Part shown: in pieces, positions 10,512 to 20,601 of the stretch
Layout of the letters: each line of letters starts with the position of its first letter
How positions within the stretch are numbered: position 1 is the stretch's first letter
Source: Ampelocalamus luodianensis
Lineage: Eukaryota > Streptophyta > Magnoliopsida > Poales > Poaceae
DNA length: 64,000 bases
Reading direction: 5' to 3'
Assembly: GCA_036346255.1 (NCBI GenBank)
Contig: CM070624.1
Coordinates: 21,980,626 to 22,044,625, forward strand
Program-made: the position numbers and the translations under genes
The notes under the pieces: generated by a model
Told to the model about the DNA's origin: nothing
Database searches by the model: none
The model's input: only the letters and a program-made list of their open reading frames with translations

Positions 10512-10863
10512 TGTACCACCCCTCCTGAACCTTTAGGTAACTTGATCAATCTATCTCCCTTTATTTGAGCTTATTCTGTACAGCATATGGAATGGAGGAA
10601 GCACAAGTGCACAATTACTACAAATCAGACCAAATTCTTGCTGTAATGTTTCGCTCAAAAGAAAGAATTGAAAACCTGTTTAATAACTCTGGAATCAAAT
10701 ATCACAAAGTAATGTGAACTGCTGTTTTTAAATGGCATTGAGCCTGGAACTAGAATGAACAAGGACAATCCTACTGTTTGCTTTATCATGTGCTCCATGC
10801 CTCATATTCACTTGATCTGAATTATCTTTCTTCTTTCCAATACTTATTTTTAAAAAAACTGAG

Positions 10864-10971
10864 ATTGTAACCACTCTTTTGAAAGGTTTCAACAAATTTC
10901 ATGAACCTGGGCATGGTGCAAAGCGTCTGCTCAAGAATGGAATGTTACCTCCAGAAGTGGAGCTTGGCTAG
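10864..10971 (+). pseudogene. Possible terminal exon of an unrecognised gene
   Basis: After an AG at 10862-10863 an open stretch of 35 codons (IVTTLLKGFNKFHEPGHGAK, then RLLKNGMLPPEVELG) ends in TAG. It is followed by about 350 bases that look like a 3' untranslated region, without other coding sequence. It is not cyclin-like and I do not recognise the family. Together with 7410-7549 it may belong to a second gene fragment fused to the cyclin piece. A chance frame cannot be excluded. Confidence 0.3.
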
Positions 10972-11589
10972 GGCAACAGGGAGCAAGATGTGGACTGAAG
11001 AACACTATATGGGGGAGTAAACAACGTTATTCTGTATCGCCTACCAGGAGTCAGGATATTTTCAATATTACCATGTTCCACTTCCTTTTGTGTGTGAAGG
11101 ATGTTAGCATGAATGCTGTGAGGACTTCTGTCTCGGAGCTGTAATATTTGCTGCACTGTGTTTGGTTTGTAAGAACAATATAATGGAGCTCTGTTATTTT
11201 GGTTTCCTAATTGAAACTGTGCATGTAGGCCTTTTAATCTAAAAAAAAACAGGGATAAACCAACCCATGTTGATTTGATTCGCAAAGTCTTAACGCGGTA
11301 ATCTAGTGCAGTAAAATGTGATGACAACTTGTTTCGGTGATGAGCCATGTACATGTTGTGTGATGAGAATCGAGAAAACTTATTTCGGTGTTAGAATTAC
11401 TTCTTGTTTATATATGTAGATGTAACCAAACAATACATGTAGATCATAAAGATAGAAGTTAGAGTTGATCAATATGTTAACTTGATTCATGTAAAGCTTA
11501 AATGCTTGTGAGGCTTTAAAGAGATATCTCAAGAGACAATGTATTGAAATAGTTGTCTCTAATATTGTCTTAAGATAACATGAAGGGTG
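10972..11589. other. Unassigned, UTR-like and AT-rich sequence
   Basis: No coding region is supported. The first half resembles a plant 3' UTR and the second half is AT-rich sequence downstream of the minus-strand RING gene. Confidence 0.3.
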
Positions 11590-12399
11590 TTAGGGATAAC
11601 CTAAGAGACAAATTATCGGAGATACCCTAATTACAAATTGCTTCTCCATGTCAGTGAGGTAGCCGATCATGTCATGTCGGCACAACGGGCAGGTGCTCCC
11701 CTTCTCGAACCACGAAGCCATGCACCCTCGGTGGAACGTATGGCTGCAGGACGGCAGGGTTAACGCGGGATCACCGGCAGCGCCGCCGCCCTCGCCCGGG
11801 ACTGGCAAGTCCTCGCTGCAGACGGCGCAACGCTTGTCCCGGACGCAGCTGGCCTGGAAAGGCATTGACGCCGCCGCGGCCTCGCACGCCAGTAGTAGCG
11901 CCTCCGGCTTGACGTACATGACGCTCTCTTGGACGGACAGAGAGATGTCGAAGGCGTGCCTGCACATCTGCTCGCCGTCGGGATCATCGTCTCCCGCGCT
12001 CACCTGGCTCACGATGTCGTCGGCCGCGGAACGGAGCGCGGGTTCGTACCAGTCGCCCGCGCCTGGGTCGAGCAGCGCGCGGGGCGTCGGCGCTAGCGCG
12101 TAGAGCATCTCGCGGATGGCGGCGTGGCAGGCGTCGCGGCTGCGGAGGACGGCGGGGTCGACATCGTTGAGTGAGCTCTCGTGGGCGGTGGGCTCCATCT
12201 CGAACTCGACCTCCGGCCCCGGGCCCCCTATCTGGTAGGACCCGTAGGTCGTCGACAGGGAGCAGCGCAGGTGCAGGGAGCGCGCGACAGCACCGCCCGT
12301 GTCCTCCCGCCTTACGACGCGCACCGGGGAAGGCGAGACGTTGTGTTTCCGCGCCGCCGCGAGCGGGCGCGGCAAATTCGTCAGCGAGGCTGTGGCCAT
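11590..12399 (-). CDS. RING-H2 finger protein (E3 ubiquitin ligase candidate), 269 aa
   Basis: The C-terminal RING-H2 domain spans residues 191-240: C191-x2-C194, then after a Gly-rich loop C218-x-H220-x2-H223-x2-C226-x10-C237-x2-C240. This cross-brace binds two zinc ions and would recruit an E2 enzyme. The upstream 190 residues have no recognisable domain and no membrane segment; a cytosolic or nuclear ligase with an unknown substrate is expected. The frame is open far upstream, but the start at 12399 (MATASLTN) is preferred because a TATA box lies 61-66 bases before it on the minus strand. It has a single exon and normal GC-rich grass codon use. CAG and CTG are common here, unlike in the neighbouring transposons. 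The function is inferred from the domain only. Confidence 0.8.
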   Translation of the reverse strand: MATASLTNLPRPLAAARKHNVSPSPVRVVRREDTGGAVARSLHLRCSLSTTYGSYQIGGPGPEVEFEMEPTAHESSLNDVDPAVLRSRDACHAAIREMLYALAPTPRALLDPGAGDWYEPALRSAADDIVSQVSAGDDDPDGEQMCRHAFDISLSVQESVMYVKPEALLLACEAAAASMPFQASCVRDKRCAVCSEDLPVPGEGGGAAGDPALTLPSCSHTFHRGCMASWFEKGSTCPLCRHDMIGYLTDMEKQFVIRVSPIICLLGYP

Positions 12400-12459
12400 C
12401 CTAAACCACTCTTTCCCTTCGGCTGCTCCCGCACGTACGAAGTCGCCTTTTATGCGACC

Positions 12460-12465
12460 TATATA
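12460..12465 (-). promoter_or_regulatory. TATA box of the RING-H2 gene
   Basis: On the minus strand GTATATAGG occurs about 60 bases upstream of the ATG at 12399. That would place transcription start near 12430 and leave a short leader. This supports the chosen start against longer upstream ATGs. Confidence 0.55.
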
Positions 12466-12506
12466 CACCGGCAGTAACCAGTCCGAATAGAATTTGACAA
12501 CTTCCC

Positions 12507-12558
12507 GCGTCCGTCTCCGTCTCCGTCTCCGTCTCGGTCTCGTGCTCGTGCTCGGCCA
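12507..12558 (+). repeat. CGTCTC microsatellite
   Basis: Six imperfect CGTCTC units followed by CTCGTG units lie just upstream of the RING-H2 promoter. Confidence 0.7.
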
Positions 12559-12565
12559 TTCGGAT

Positions 12566-13135
12566 GCTGGCGGTGCATGTGCGGAACGCAATTTGGACGG
12601 ATGGGATGCGCAGCGGCAGCTAGCCAACCAAACCAGGCCGAACACACGGCTAAAAAATGTAAGGACCGTCCTAGTTGCTTCAATGGACCTAACAGCGGTA
12701 ACACACTTACGGCCCAAGAACATAGGCTTTAAGAGATCGGCTACGCCGATCCAACGCCTAGCCCGCTCATTCGTTCTTGGAACAAATCCAAGCCCAAACA
12801 CAGTATACCGTGCCGACCCATGAAGGGTAGGCCGCGACTAGTAAGCTCCTGGTCGCGCTATAGTCTTAGCTCGCGACCAGTCCCCACGCGGCCCAATTAC
12901 TCCCGACCATGTGCCCGTCTACCATTTTGCATCTTCTCTGGCTCCGTAGACTACGCCGCGAACCTAACGGCACTTGCTGCCCCCACTGTCGTGCAAGTTC
13001 CGTAGCAACATACCCCCACCCACTTGCCATATAGCAGCTAATCTCGCACCATAGCTCTCCGCAGCTGCGAGGTGGTTTAAAACTGTCAGATCCACCAGTA
13101 ATGGTGGTGAATCAGTCAACATTGGAGGTGAGATA
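12566..13135. other. Unassigned spacer
   Basis: Mixed-composition sequence without a supportable gene, between the RING gene promoter and a copia LTR. Confidence 0.3.
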
Positions 13136-13466
13136 TGTTGTAGAGAGAGAAAGTGGAACCTCCGAAGAAGAAGAGAGAGAGAGAGAGATGTGGATGTGTG
13201 TGCAGGAAGGGACTCGGAGGAGAGGCAATGAATTGTGATAGCGAGGGAAATCGCTGATGTATAGATCAATGAATCGACCGTATACATATATGGACGAGTC
13301 TTCCTTCCGTATCATAACCGACTCATAGAAGCAATGTCCGGCAAGATAGGAAAGAGACCAACCGAATCAGTAATGTCCAACAATAGCATGTACGCACATA
13401 GAAACAGTAGCATGCACGACACAGCTAATTAAGGATAAAGATCTAGCGAATAATATTAGTCTAACA
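13136..13466 (-). repeat. 3' LTR of a minus-strand copia element
   Basis: Read on the minus strand it starts TGTTAGACTAATATT at 13466, directly after a polypurine tract (GCGGGGGG), and appears to end CTCTACAACA at 13136. A CT-rich microsatellite (about 13145-13190) lies near its 3' end. Confidence 0.65.
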
Positions 13467-13487
13467 CCCCCCGCAGTCGGAGCGTGA

Positions 13488-16340
13488 CTAGCCACAAGGA
13501 AGAACGTTCAGACTGGACCGGAACTCAGTGAAGACCGAAGACGGCAGCCCCTTGGTGAAGATATCAGCATACTGGGAGGAGGTGGGAACATGCAATACTC
13601 GAACCGCGCCGGCCGCTACGCGTTCTCGGACAAAGTGAAGATCAATCTCGATGTGTTTGGTACGTTGATGCTGCACCGGGTTCGTCGAGAGATACACTGC
13701 ACTGATATTATCACAAAAAACAATAGTGGCGCGCTGGAGAGGAATATGCAGCTCCTGAAGTAGCTGTCGTAACCAAGTCGTTTAAACAGCGACATTGGCG
13801 GCAAGACGGTATTCCACCGGCCTTTGATCGAACGACACGGTGGGTTGCCGCTTTGAAGACCAGGAGACGAGATTATCACCGAGAAAAACTGCGTGCCGGT
13901 AGAGCGCGAGTGTCGACAACCACCAATCGCATCGAGTAAGCAACCAAAGTGGAGATATCCGTGCGACGAAGTTGTAAGCCATGAGCCAATGTCCCGTGCA
14001 GATAGCGGAGAAGACGCTTGATCAAAGCGTAGTGGGGCTCCCGCGGGTCATGCATGTGAAGGCATATCTGCTGAACAGCATACGAGATGTCTGGCCGAGT
14101 GAAAGTAAGATACTGTAAGGCACCAGCTAGCCCGCGATAGTGAGTCGGATCATCAACAGGGGATCCCTCGGTGCCAGATACCTTGCTACATGTGTCAATG
14201 GGGGTGGAGCATGGTTTGCAGTCGGTCATGCCTGCACGCTCAAGGATCTCAAGTATGTACTGACGCTGAGAGAGGTGAAAACCGCCATCCTGACGAGTGA
14301 CAGTAAGGCCCAAAAAATGGTGCAAAGGACCAAGATCCTTCATAGAAAATTCCTGCTTAAGTGCTGCAATAACACTGGGAGAAGTGGCACTGAGGAGGCC
14401 GTCAGAACAATATCATCAACATAGAGAAGCAAGTACACTGTGTCGCTGCCATGCTGGTAGACGAACAACGAAGTGTCGGATTTAGCACTCACAAAACCCA
14501 GAGAGAGAATATGAGTGGCAAAGCGACTGTACCAGGCGCGCGGAGCTTGCTTCAAACCGTAGAGCGACACTGCTCAGCGCATGACATAATCGAGCGCGAG
14601 CTATCAAGAAATCCAAAGAAGTGCACACAATAAACTGTCTCATCAAGAGTGCCATGCAAAAAAGCATTCTTCACATCAAGCTGATGAACGGGCCAGTCAT
14701 GGGAAAGAGCAACCGTGAGTACTTGTGCGAATAGTAGCGAGCTTAACCACTGGATCGAAAGTTTCATCAAAATCAATCCCGGCGTTGAGTAAAACGCGGA
14801 GAACCTAACGAGCCTTGTACGCTCAAGTGAACCATCGAACGGAGCTTGTGGCGAAAGACCCATTTTCCGTGGCGATGTTGGCGCCAGAGGGACGAGGAAC
14901 CAATTCCCAAGTGTCATTGGCAGCGGTCACGAGAACTCCTCGATAGCCGCCTCCAATGCGGATCCGCCAGGCCCCACGATAGGACTTCGCGCCGAGACAG
15001 AGAGCGGCGGTGGTGGAGATCAAACGGCACCGCGGTTGACGAAGCCACGCTTGCCACGTGTGACCATGACGTGCTCGTTGACCTCAGGTGGAATGAGCAC
15101 GGCATTGGGGGGCAAAGGGCGCTCGGCAACTGGAGGAGAGGCCGCACTAGGAAGCCTTGCGCCGGTGTTGCTGGGCCCGACGGACATACCCATGTTGGCC
15201 GCGTCAAGGCCAGGAGAGGAGACCGCGGTGGGGGCCTCGCAGGCCGCGTCCGGAGTCTCCGCGTCCGCTCAAGCTCGGGAGCCGCGCCGACTGCGCGAGG
15301 CCCATAGGCTGCGTCGGTCTCGGAGGAAGCGCTGCGCGGATGAGGAGGCACCGCAGCAGCAGCACTGTGGCGTCGCCAGGGGCAGCGGTGCGTGATGCAA
15401 GATCCCGCAGCAACCAAGTACACAAACACAAGAAGGTCAATGGGGATAACAGCGACATCAAACTCCGATAAAAAATCAAAGGCGGATGAAGGGGGGGTTG
15501 AAACCTCGGAGAAAGGGAAGGAGGTTTCATCGAAGGTCACATGACGTGAGATGATGATCCTATTAGTGGAGAGATCAAGGCAGCGATACCCCTTGTGCTC
15601 AGAAGGATACCCAAGAAAGACACAGGCAATGGAACGAGGAGCCAACTTGTGGTCCGCAGTCGCGGAGAGGTTGGGATAACAACGGCAACCAAAGACACGA
15701 AGGTGGGTATAGGAGGGATGGGTCCCATGGAGCGCATAGAAGGGCGTGGCAAAGGCTAATGTCTTAGTGGGATGGCGGTTAAGGAGGTATGTGGCTGTGT
15801 GGAGCGCCTCAACCCAGTAGGATGGGGGCATGCTAGCCTGGAAGAGGAGTGAACGAATGATGTTATTTGTGGTGCGGATGATGCGCTCGGCCTTGCCGTT
15901 TTGTGGCGAGGTGTATGGGCACGACATGCGAAGGGTGGCGCCATGGGTTAGAAGGAACGTGCGAGTGGAGGAGTTATCAAACTCACGACCATTGTCGCAC
16001 TGAACACTCTTAATCGGGGTGCCAAACTGAGTGGAGACAAAGCTAAAAAATCGAGCGAGGGTAGGAAAGGTGTCAGACTTGAGACGTAAAGGAAAAGTCC
16101 AAAGATAATGGGAGCAATCATCAAGAATAACTAAATAATATTTGTAACCCGAAATACTAAGAACAGGGGAGGTCCAAATGTCACAATGTATTAAATCAAA
16201 GTTATTGACTGCTCGCGAACTAGAGGGACTGAAGGGGAGGCGCACATGGCGACCCAACTGGCCAAAGGTGTGCATCGGGGAAAGATATAATGGATAAGCA
16301 CAAAGGAAGCACCGATCTGCAACTTCCATTAGTGCTTCGA
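13488..16340 (-). pseudogene. Degenerate copia pol (integrase, RT, RNase H)
   Basis: Integrase (16310-15550) reads QLGRHVRLPF, DLIHCDIW (first Asp), QCDNGREF (second Asp) and the TSPQNGKAERI block (Glu), so the D,D,E residues are visible. A variable linker follows. RT is broken over several frames: NDTWELVPRP near 14975, HQLDVKNAFLHGTLDETVYC near 14690, SLYGLKQAPRAWYSRFA near 14565 and the catalytic YVDD in LLLYVDDIVL near 14427. RNase H ends with the TKHIEIDLHFVRE and ADIFTKGLP blocks (13488-13697). Several frame changes mean that no full polyprotein is encoded. Such enzymes copy element RNA and insert the cDNA. Confidence 0.85.
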
Positions 16341-16460
16341 ATCGGATGGCTATTTTCATATATTCGTTGGTTTTGGTTTCGGAAGAAATGCTATAGCGTT
16401 TTATAGTATTTCTCCGATAAAAAAAGGCCAGGTATTCCGATGGAGGGAGTATATTACATA
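16341..16460 (+). mobile_element. MITE-end-like fragment
   Basis: AT-rich sequence ends in TTCCGATGGAGGGAGTA, a common end of rice MITEs. No matching opposite end is found nearby, so it is a fragment that borders the truncated copia element. Confidence 0.35.
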
Positions 16461-16547
16461 AGGACATATAACGTGTCCCAAACACATTACATCTTGGTAC
16501 TGTTACGCTCTTCATGGATGGACCAACACATGTTCCCTACGTACGAG

Positions 16548-17414
16548 CTACGAGTCCAGATCGCCAACGGCAACGCCAGCGCCGTGCTCAGTGTGAGCAC
16601 CATCAGACGTGTTACTGCTGCGGCCGCAAGAACTAGAGCTACTAGCGCCTCCCTCGTGCCTCCCTCTACTCCACAGCCTCCTAAGCGACCTCAGCCTCGC
16701 CAAACCCCGCGACTTCGCCTCAACACACTCACGCGGCGCCACCACCGGTGCCGTGATCTCCGGGACGTCCTCAATGACCAGCACCTCCACTCCGCCGGAC
16801 GAACTCGGTCCGCCGACCGCGCGGACGGTTCTTGCAGTCGTCACCGCGCCATGGGATCCCCAGAACAGGACGTTGCTCGGCAGGATCGTCGAGTAGTTGG
16901 CCGGCTCCGGCAGTACCGGAGGGAGAGGCAGTGGCGAGGGCGTCGGCGAAAAGTCCGGCTTCTCGATGTCGACGCGGCAGAGCGGGCAGGTGGGGTGGGA
17001 GCGCAGCCACGGGTCGACGCACTCGGCGTGGAAGCCGTGGCCGCATTTGGGCAAGAACCTGGCCGCCTCGCCGTCGGATAGCTCGGCGAGGCACACGGCG
17101 CACTCCAGCGCCTCCGCGAAGTCCTTCGCACGGTACAACGTCACCTGCAACTCCCGCAGCACCACCGGATCAACGCCCTGCCCGCCAGAAGCAGCATCCG
17201 TGCGCATGCCTCTCCGGCCACTCGGCGACGTCCCCGCGGCATCCCGCGGGCCGCGGCGACGGACCGTGAGGCAGTGGTAAACAACGAAGGCGAGGGCGAG
17301 GGCGACGAAGAGGAGGACGAGACCGGAGAGGACGACGTCGCCGTCGACTACCGTGGTCGGAGTCCGTGCAACCGGCTGGACGCTGTCCGCGTCGTCCCCC
17401 GGCAACGACGACAT
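16548..17414 (-). CDS. ATL-type RING-H2 E3 ubiquitin ligase, 288 aa
   Basis: The architecture is that of the plant ATL family. A hydrophobic membrane segment lies at residues 28-47 (LSGLVLLFVALALAFVVYHC). A GLD-like stretch (G80-V-D-P-V-V-L) follows at 80-86. The RING-H2 domain has C105-x2-C108, C124-x-H126-x2-H129-x2-C132-x10-C143-x2-C146 and the diagnostic DPWL before the last pair. The basic, Ser-rich C-terminus is low in complexity. ATL proteins are membrane ubiquitin ligases often tied to defence or stress responses; the substrate here is unknown. The gene is a single exon, as is usual for the family, and intact. The reverse strand of the gene is open in other frames only because of its GC content. 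Confidence 0.88.
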   Translation of the reverse strand: MSSLPGDDADSVQPVARTPTTVVDGDVVLSGLVLLFVALALAFVVYHCLTVRRRGPRDAAGTSPSGRRGMRTDAASGGQGVDPVVLRELQVTLYRAKDFAEALECAVCLAELSDGEAARFLPKCGHGFHAECVDPWLRSHPTCPLCRVDIEKPDFSPTPSPLPLPPVLPEPANYSTILPSNVLFWGSHGAVTTARTVRAVGGPSSSGGVEVLVIEDVPEITAPVVAPRECVEAKSRGLARLRSLRRLWSRGRHEGGASSSSSCGRSSNTSDGAHTEHGAGVAVGDLDS

Positions 17415-17680
17415 GTTGGCGTGAGCTTAATTATGTCTCTCGTGGTTGTGGCTAAGATTTATGAGGAGTCTGGTCTCAACTCAATAATTTTGCTTTGTTG
17501 GAGAGGGTTTGGTGGACTCGTACCGACCGGATGGAGTTGGTGTGTTGGTGTGGGTGAGGATTAGTGCTTGAGTTGAGACTTGAGATCATGACATATGGGC
17601 CTGGAAATGTTATGTGTAAACTAATCTGCTGCGACTATGGAGAAGAGGAGTGTTTTTTTTCTTTTCCGAAATTGCATTAA
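17415..17680. other. Upstream region of the ATL gene
   Basis: This is the only sequence between the ATL start and the Tourist-like element. No clear TATA box is present; a weak CATAAATC lies near 17455-17462 on the minus strand. Confidence 0.3.
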
Positions 17681-18537
17681 GGGTGCGTTTGGTACATGTA
17701 ATCTCATATTCCTTGGTAATCTAATATTCTTCTCAATCTGATTACTGAAAAACATTACCAGTAATCTAAGATTCCAACGTTTGGTTGATTTGAAAGAAAC
17801 TACATATTAGTCTTTATCATAGTTTCAAACCAGGAAGGTTAACATCTATAAATTTTAAATTTTACAATTTAAAATTCTAACATTTTGAATTTCATTTTTT
17901 ATGATTCAAAAGTTCAAATATTGGATTTTGAAAATTAAAATTTTAAATTTTGAGTTTTGGAGTTTAAATTCTTAGTATTTGAAATTCTAAAACTCAAAAT
18001 TGAAACTTTCAAAATTCGGATTTATAAAATTTAATTCTCGAAATTTGAATATCTAAAATCTAGAATTCAAAATTTGAAAGAAAAAAATAGATTTTTGAAA
18101 CCCAACCTTGAGATTTTGAATTTTAAAATTTAAATTGTCTGAATTTAGGATTCCAACATTTAGGATTCAAAATTTTGATATTTTGGTTTCAAAATTCATA
18201 TTTTCAAAAAAATAATTTTTAAATTCCATAAGTTAGATATTCAAATATTAAAATAAATCATAAATTGGATTTTGAATTCTGAAAGTTCAAAATTTGACTA
18301 TGATGAATCAAAAGCATATGATAAAAACGCAATAACAAGATTCCTTTCCCTTGGTAATCTAAGATAGACACCCTTTTCAACGGGAAACAGATTCCTGGAA
18401 TTGATGGTAATCTGTTTCCCAACGGAATCTTAGATTCCTGGCTCATATTCCTGTATTTTTACCAAACAAGGTAATCTCATAGGATTACTAAAGGATTCTC
18501 AGTCATCCTCGAAGGATTCCGCCAACCAAATGCACCC
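17681..18537. mobile_element. Tourist-like (PIF/Harbinger) non-autonomous element
   Basis: It starts GGGTGCGTTTGGT and ends ACCAAATGCACCC, imperfect inverted ends that match the Tourist pattern. Both sides carry the 3-bp duplication TAA (17678-17680 and 18538-18540). No transposase is encoded. The outer 100-150 bases of each side share TAATCT and GGATTCC motifs. The central 450 bases (17840-18300) are made of AAATTT/TTTGAA/AATTTCAAA words and are unusually simple. Confidence 0.8.
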
Positions 18538-18540
18538 TAA

Positions 18541-19511
18541 GATAGAAGAAGAAGAAAAAACATTCAGGTACAAACAACAGAAAAAACAATAAAACACAAG
18601 AAGAGGAGGGTATTGTTAAAAGCTTCTCATTTCCTAATGAAATCGATGTAGTAGTGGCTTGTTGAAAGCTTAAAGTTTTTATTTGATCCAGTATATGGGA
18701 TGTATATCTTATTCCGAAATGATCTATTAATCTGCTGATAAGTCGTTAAGGGACGAGAGGTCTAGAACTATCTCTCTCTGAAAGGGGTGGAGAGTGGAGA
18801 ACAGAGAGCGCAGCAACTCAGCAAAGCCTGGGACGTTGCGTTCAAAAAAGAAGGAAAGCCTAGAAGGTGCCAGAATTGCTTGGGCGGCCGAGATTCGTAC
18901 ATGGTCAAATTGGGACCTTGTCCGAGAGGATTTTTTACGCTGGGTACTGTGACTGCCCTGTCGGCCCTGCTCTCGGCTCGTAGCATGCAATGTTTGGGCC
19001 TGTTTGGAGTTTGGTATTCTGGCGGCCGACATGGCAGTTGTACTTTCACATTTGGGTTAACCGGCCCAGTGATGTCGAGTACTGCTGGCCATGGCCAAAA
19101 GTGCTTGTAACGTTCGCTCGCCCAAAAAACAGACAAGACTGACACGACTTTCTAGCATTTAGCAGTAACATTTGAAAAAAGAAGAAGCATTTAGCAGCAA
19201 TATTTGAGCTGAGCTAGCTAAAACGCGTCAGGTCGACGGGGGCAAACAACAACAAAATTCCCACGAGTACCATGAGACGGTGCCACCAGCGTTTCTTCAC
19301 CTGCCTTTTTTCCCAGAGGTTGATTTTGCGCACGGAACTTGATAGCCAACTCCGGTCTCTGTTAGCTGGGCTTTAGGAGTATATAGGACATCAGGTTACT
19401 CCGTAGTTTATGTCTATTCACTCTACATATATGTAGTGTCATGTATGATGACACCCGATCGATTTTGTTCAAAGTTCGCCACTATCTGATAGTAACAACC
19501 AATGTTTCAGC
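18541..19511. other. Unassigned spacer
   Basis: A 107-codon frame at 18787-19110 is open but has no recognisable domain and is not supported as a gene. The rest is AT-rich. Confidence 0.3.
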
Positions 19512-19602
19512 TGTGGCCAAGAAAGGAGTGCAAAAAAAAATTGTGGCCAAGAAAGGAGTGCAAAAAAAAAATTGTGGCCAAGAAAGGAGTGTAAAAAAAA
19601 AA
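19512..19602 (+). repeat. Three tandem 31-bp units
   Basis: TGTGGCCAAGAAAGGAGTG followed by a run of A is repeated three times. The poly-A between units differs by one base and the last unit has GTGT for GTGC. Confidence 0.9.
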
Positions 19603-19658
19603 TGGATTATCTATTCATAAGGTGAGTGAAATTTTATTAAGCATAAGTCACATGTTTT

Positions 19659-20601
19659 TGTTGAAAATGAGGGCAATATTTTAATTCCAGATTTTATTAG
19701 AAGACAAATATTGCAAAAACTAATGATGCATAAAACAGTACTGATAGCAGACAACTCATTGTACTTCACAATATATGAAAATCAGGATGTAAACAAGTCT
19801 ATCAATCACACAGTAGACTTACAGATGGGTCTGATGAAGAGCAGGAAGCAGCGCAGACTTGATGCGATCGCGGCGTAGATGTCGCGATCGACAAAGAGTC
19901 GTCGCGCGAATGCGCCCCGAAACCTTATTGCCGCCCCGTGCGGTCTTCACGGCGAAGAACGGTTCGAGATACCGCTTCCCTTCTTCACGGTGCACGCCGA
20001 GAAGAAGAGTCGGCAGGTTCGACAGCGCGATACAGCAAACACGCATTAGAAGGAAGAAGGAATGTAGGCTATTCTTCTACACGCTATGCATGGGCGTCTC
20101 GGACATATATAGATGCGCATCGTAATCGACAGATTAAACAACCATTTACCCACCGTAATTGACACATTAACCACCATTTACCCATCGTAATCGTCACACT
20201 TAACCGATCATTTACCCACCGTAATCGTCATCATCACCCAATAAAGCCTCAAATTTAAACATTTGAATCTCATTCAAACAAAGAGAGAGAGATGCATGGT
20301 TCAGCAAAAATAAGGTGGACTTGGTCTGCCAAATGGCATGCCACGGTCGCGCGTCGCAAGTCACAAGTCACGCGATTTTTCACTCGAAAATACGCGAACG
20401 CGCGCGCATGCGTGTGTGTGTGTGTTTAGCCAGAGCCCTCCTCATGCCATCCTCATTCATGTGTTACATGTTTCAAGGAGTGGCAAGGACTCCACCTTAT
20501 ATGTTGGTCACCTCCACCTTGCCTTAGCAATATGGTACTAACCCATAAATGCTTTGGAATTATAGAAAATGAGTCTCACTCATATGGGCCAATTTCTAAC
20601 A
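19659..20601 (-). repeat. 3' LTR of the copia element
   Basis: On the minus strand it runs from TGTTAGAAATTGGCC at 20601 to CAACA at 19659. It matches 25070-26027 with small indels, several of them at CAG or CTG triplets. Confidence 0.9.

Larger units (their letters stand above)
7765..10536 (+). pseudogene. D-type cyclin exon split by a retrotransposon
   Basis: From 7765 the sequence reads DHGWAFQLLSVACLSLAAKM then EETSV, a diagnostic piece of the plant D-cyclin box (the K-M-E-E helix contacts the kinase). The exon breaks at 7839 and resumes at 10517 with PPLLNL, then TAG immediately before a GT donor at 10537. In D cyclins this exon usually ends ..LL-D-L-Q, so the last Gln codon (CAG) appears to be changed to TAG. 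The interruption is the copia element 7840-10511, flanked by the duplicated TGTAC. The split and the stop show that the cyclin fragment is non-functional. The specific subfamily cannot be fixed. Confidence 0.8.
13136..16340 (-). mobile_element. 5'-truncated Ty1-copia retrotransposon
   Basis: The minus strand carries, in order, integrase, reverse transcriptase, RNase H, polypurine tract and one LTR. Gag, protease and the 5' LTR are absent: coding similarity begins in the pre-integrase region near 16340, where unrelated MITE-like sequence abuts. With one end missing no target duplication can be seen. Confidence 0.85.

Noticed and set aside
12399..12801. N-terminally extended 403-aa form of the RING-H2 protein
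   Set aside because: The extension passes through the TATA box and a CGTCTC microsatellite and has no domain; the shorter 269-aa form fits the promoter position.
16440..17280. Plus-strand frames over the ATL gene
   Set aside because: Shadows of the minus-strand RING-H2 gene; no domain.
18787..19110. 107-codon plus-strand frame
   Set aside because: No domain, no promoter or splice context, and overlapping minus-strand frames are equally open.
19512..19602. CRISPR-like regular repeat
   Set aside because: Three units with poly-A spacers in a plant genome; a simple tandem repeat.
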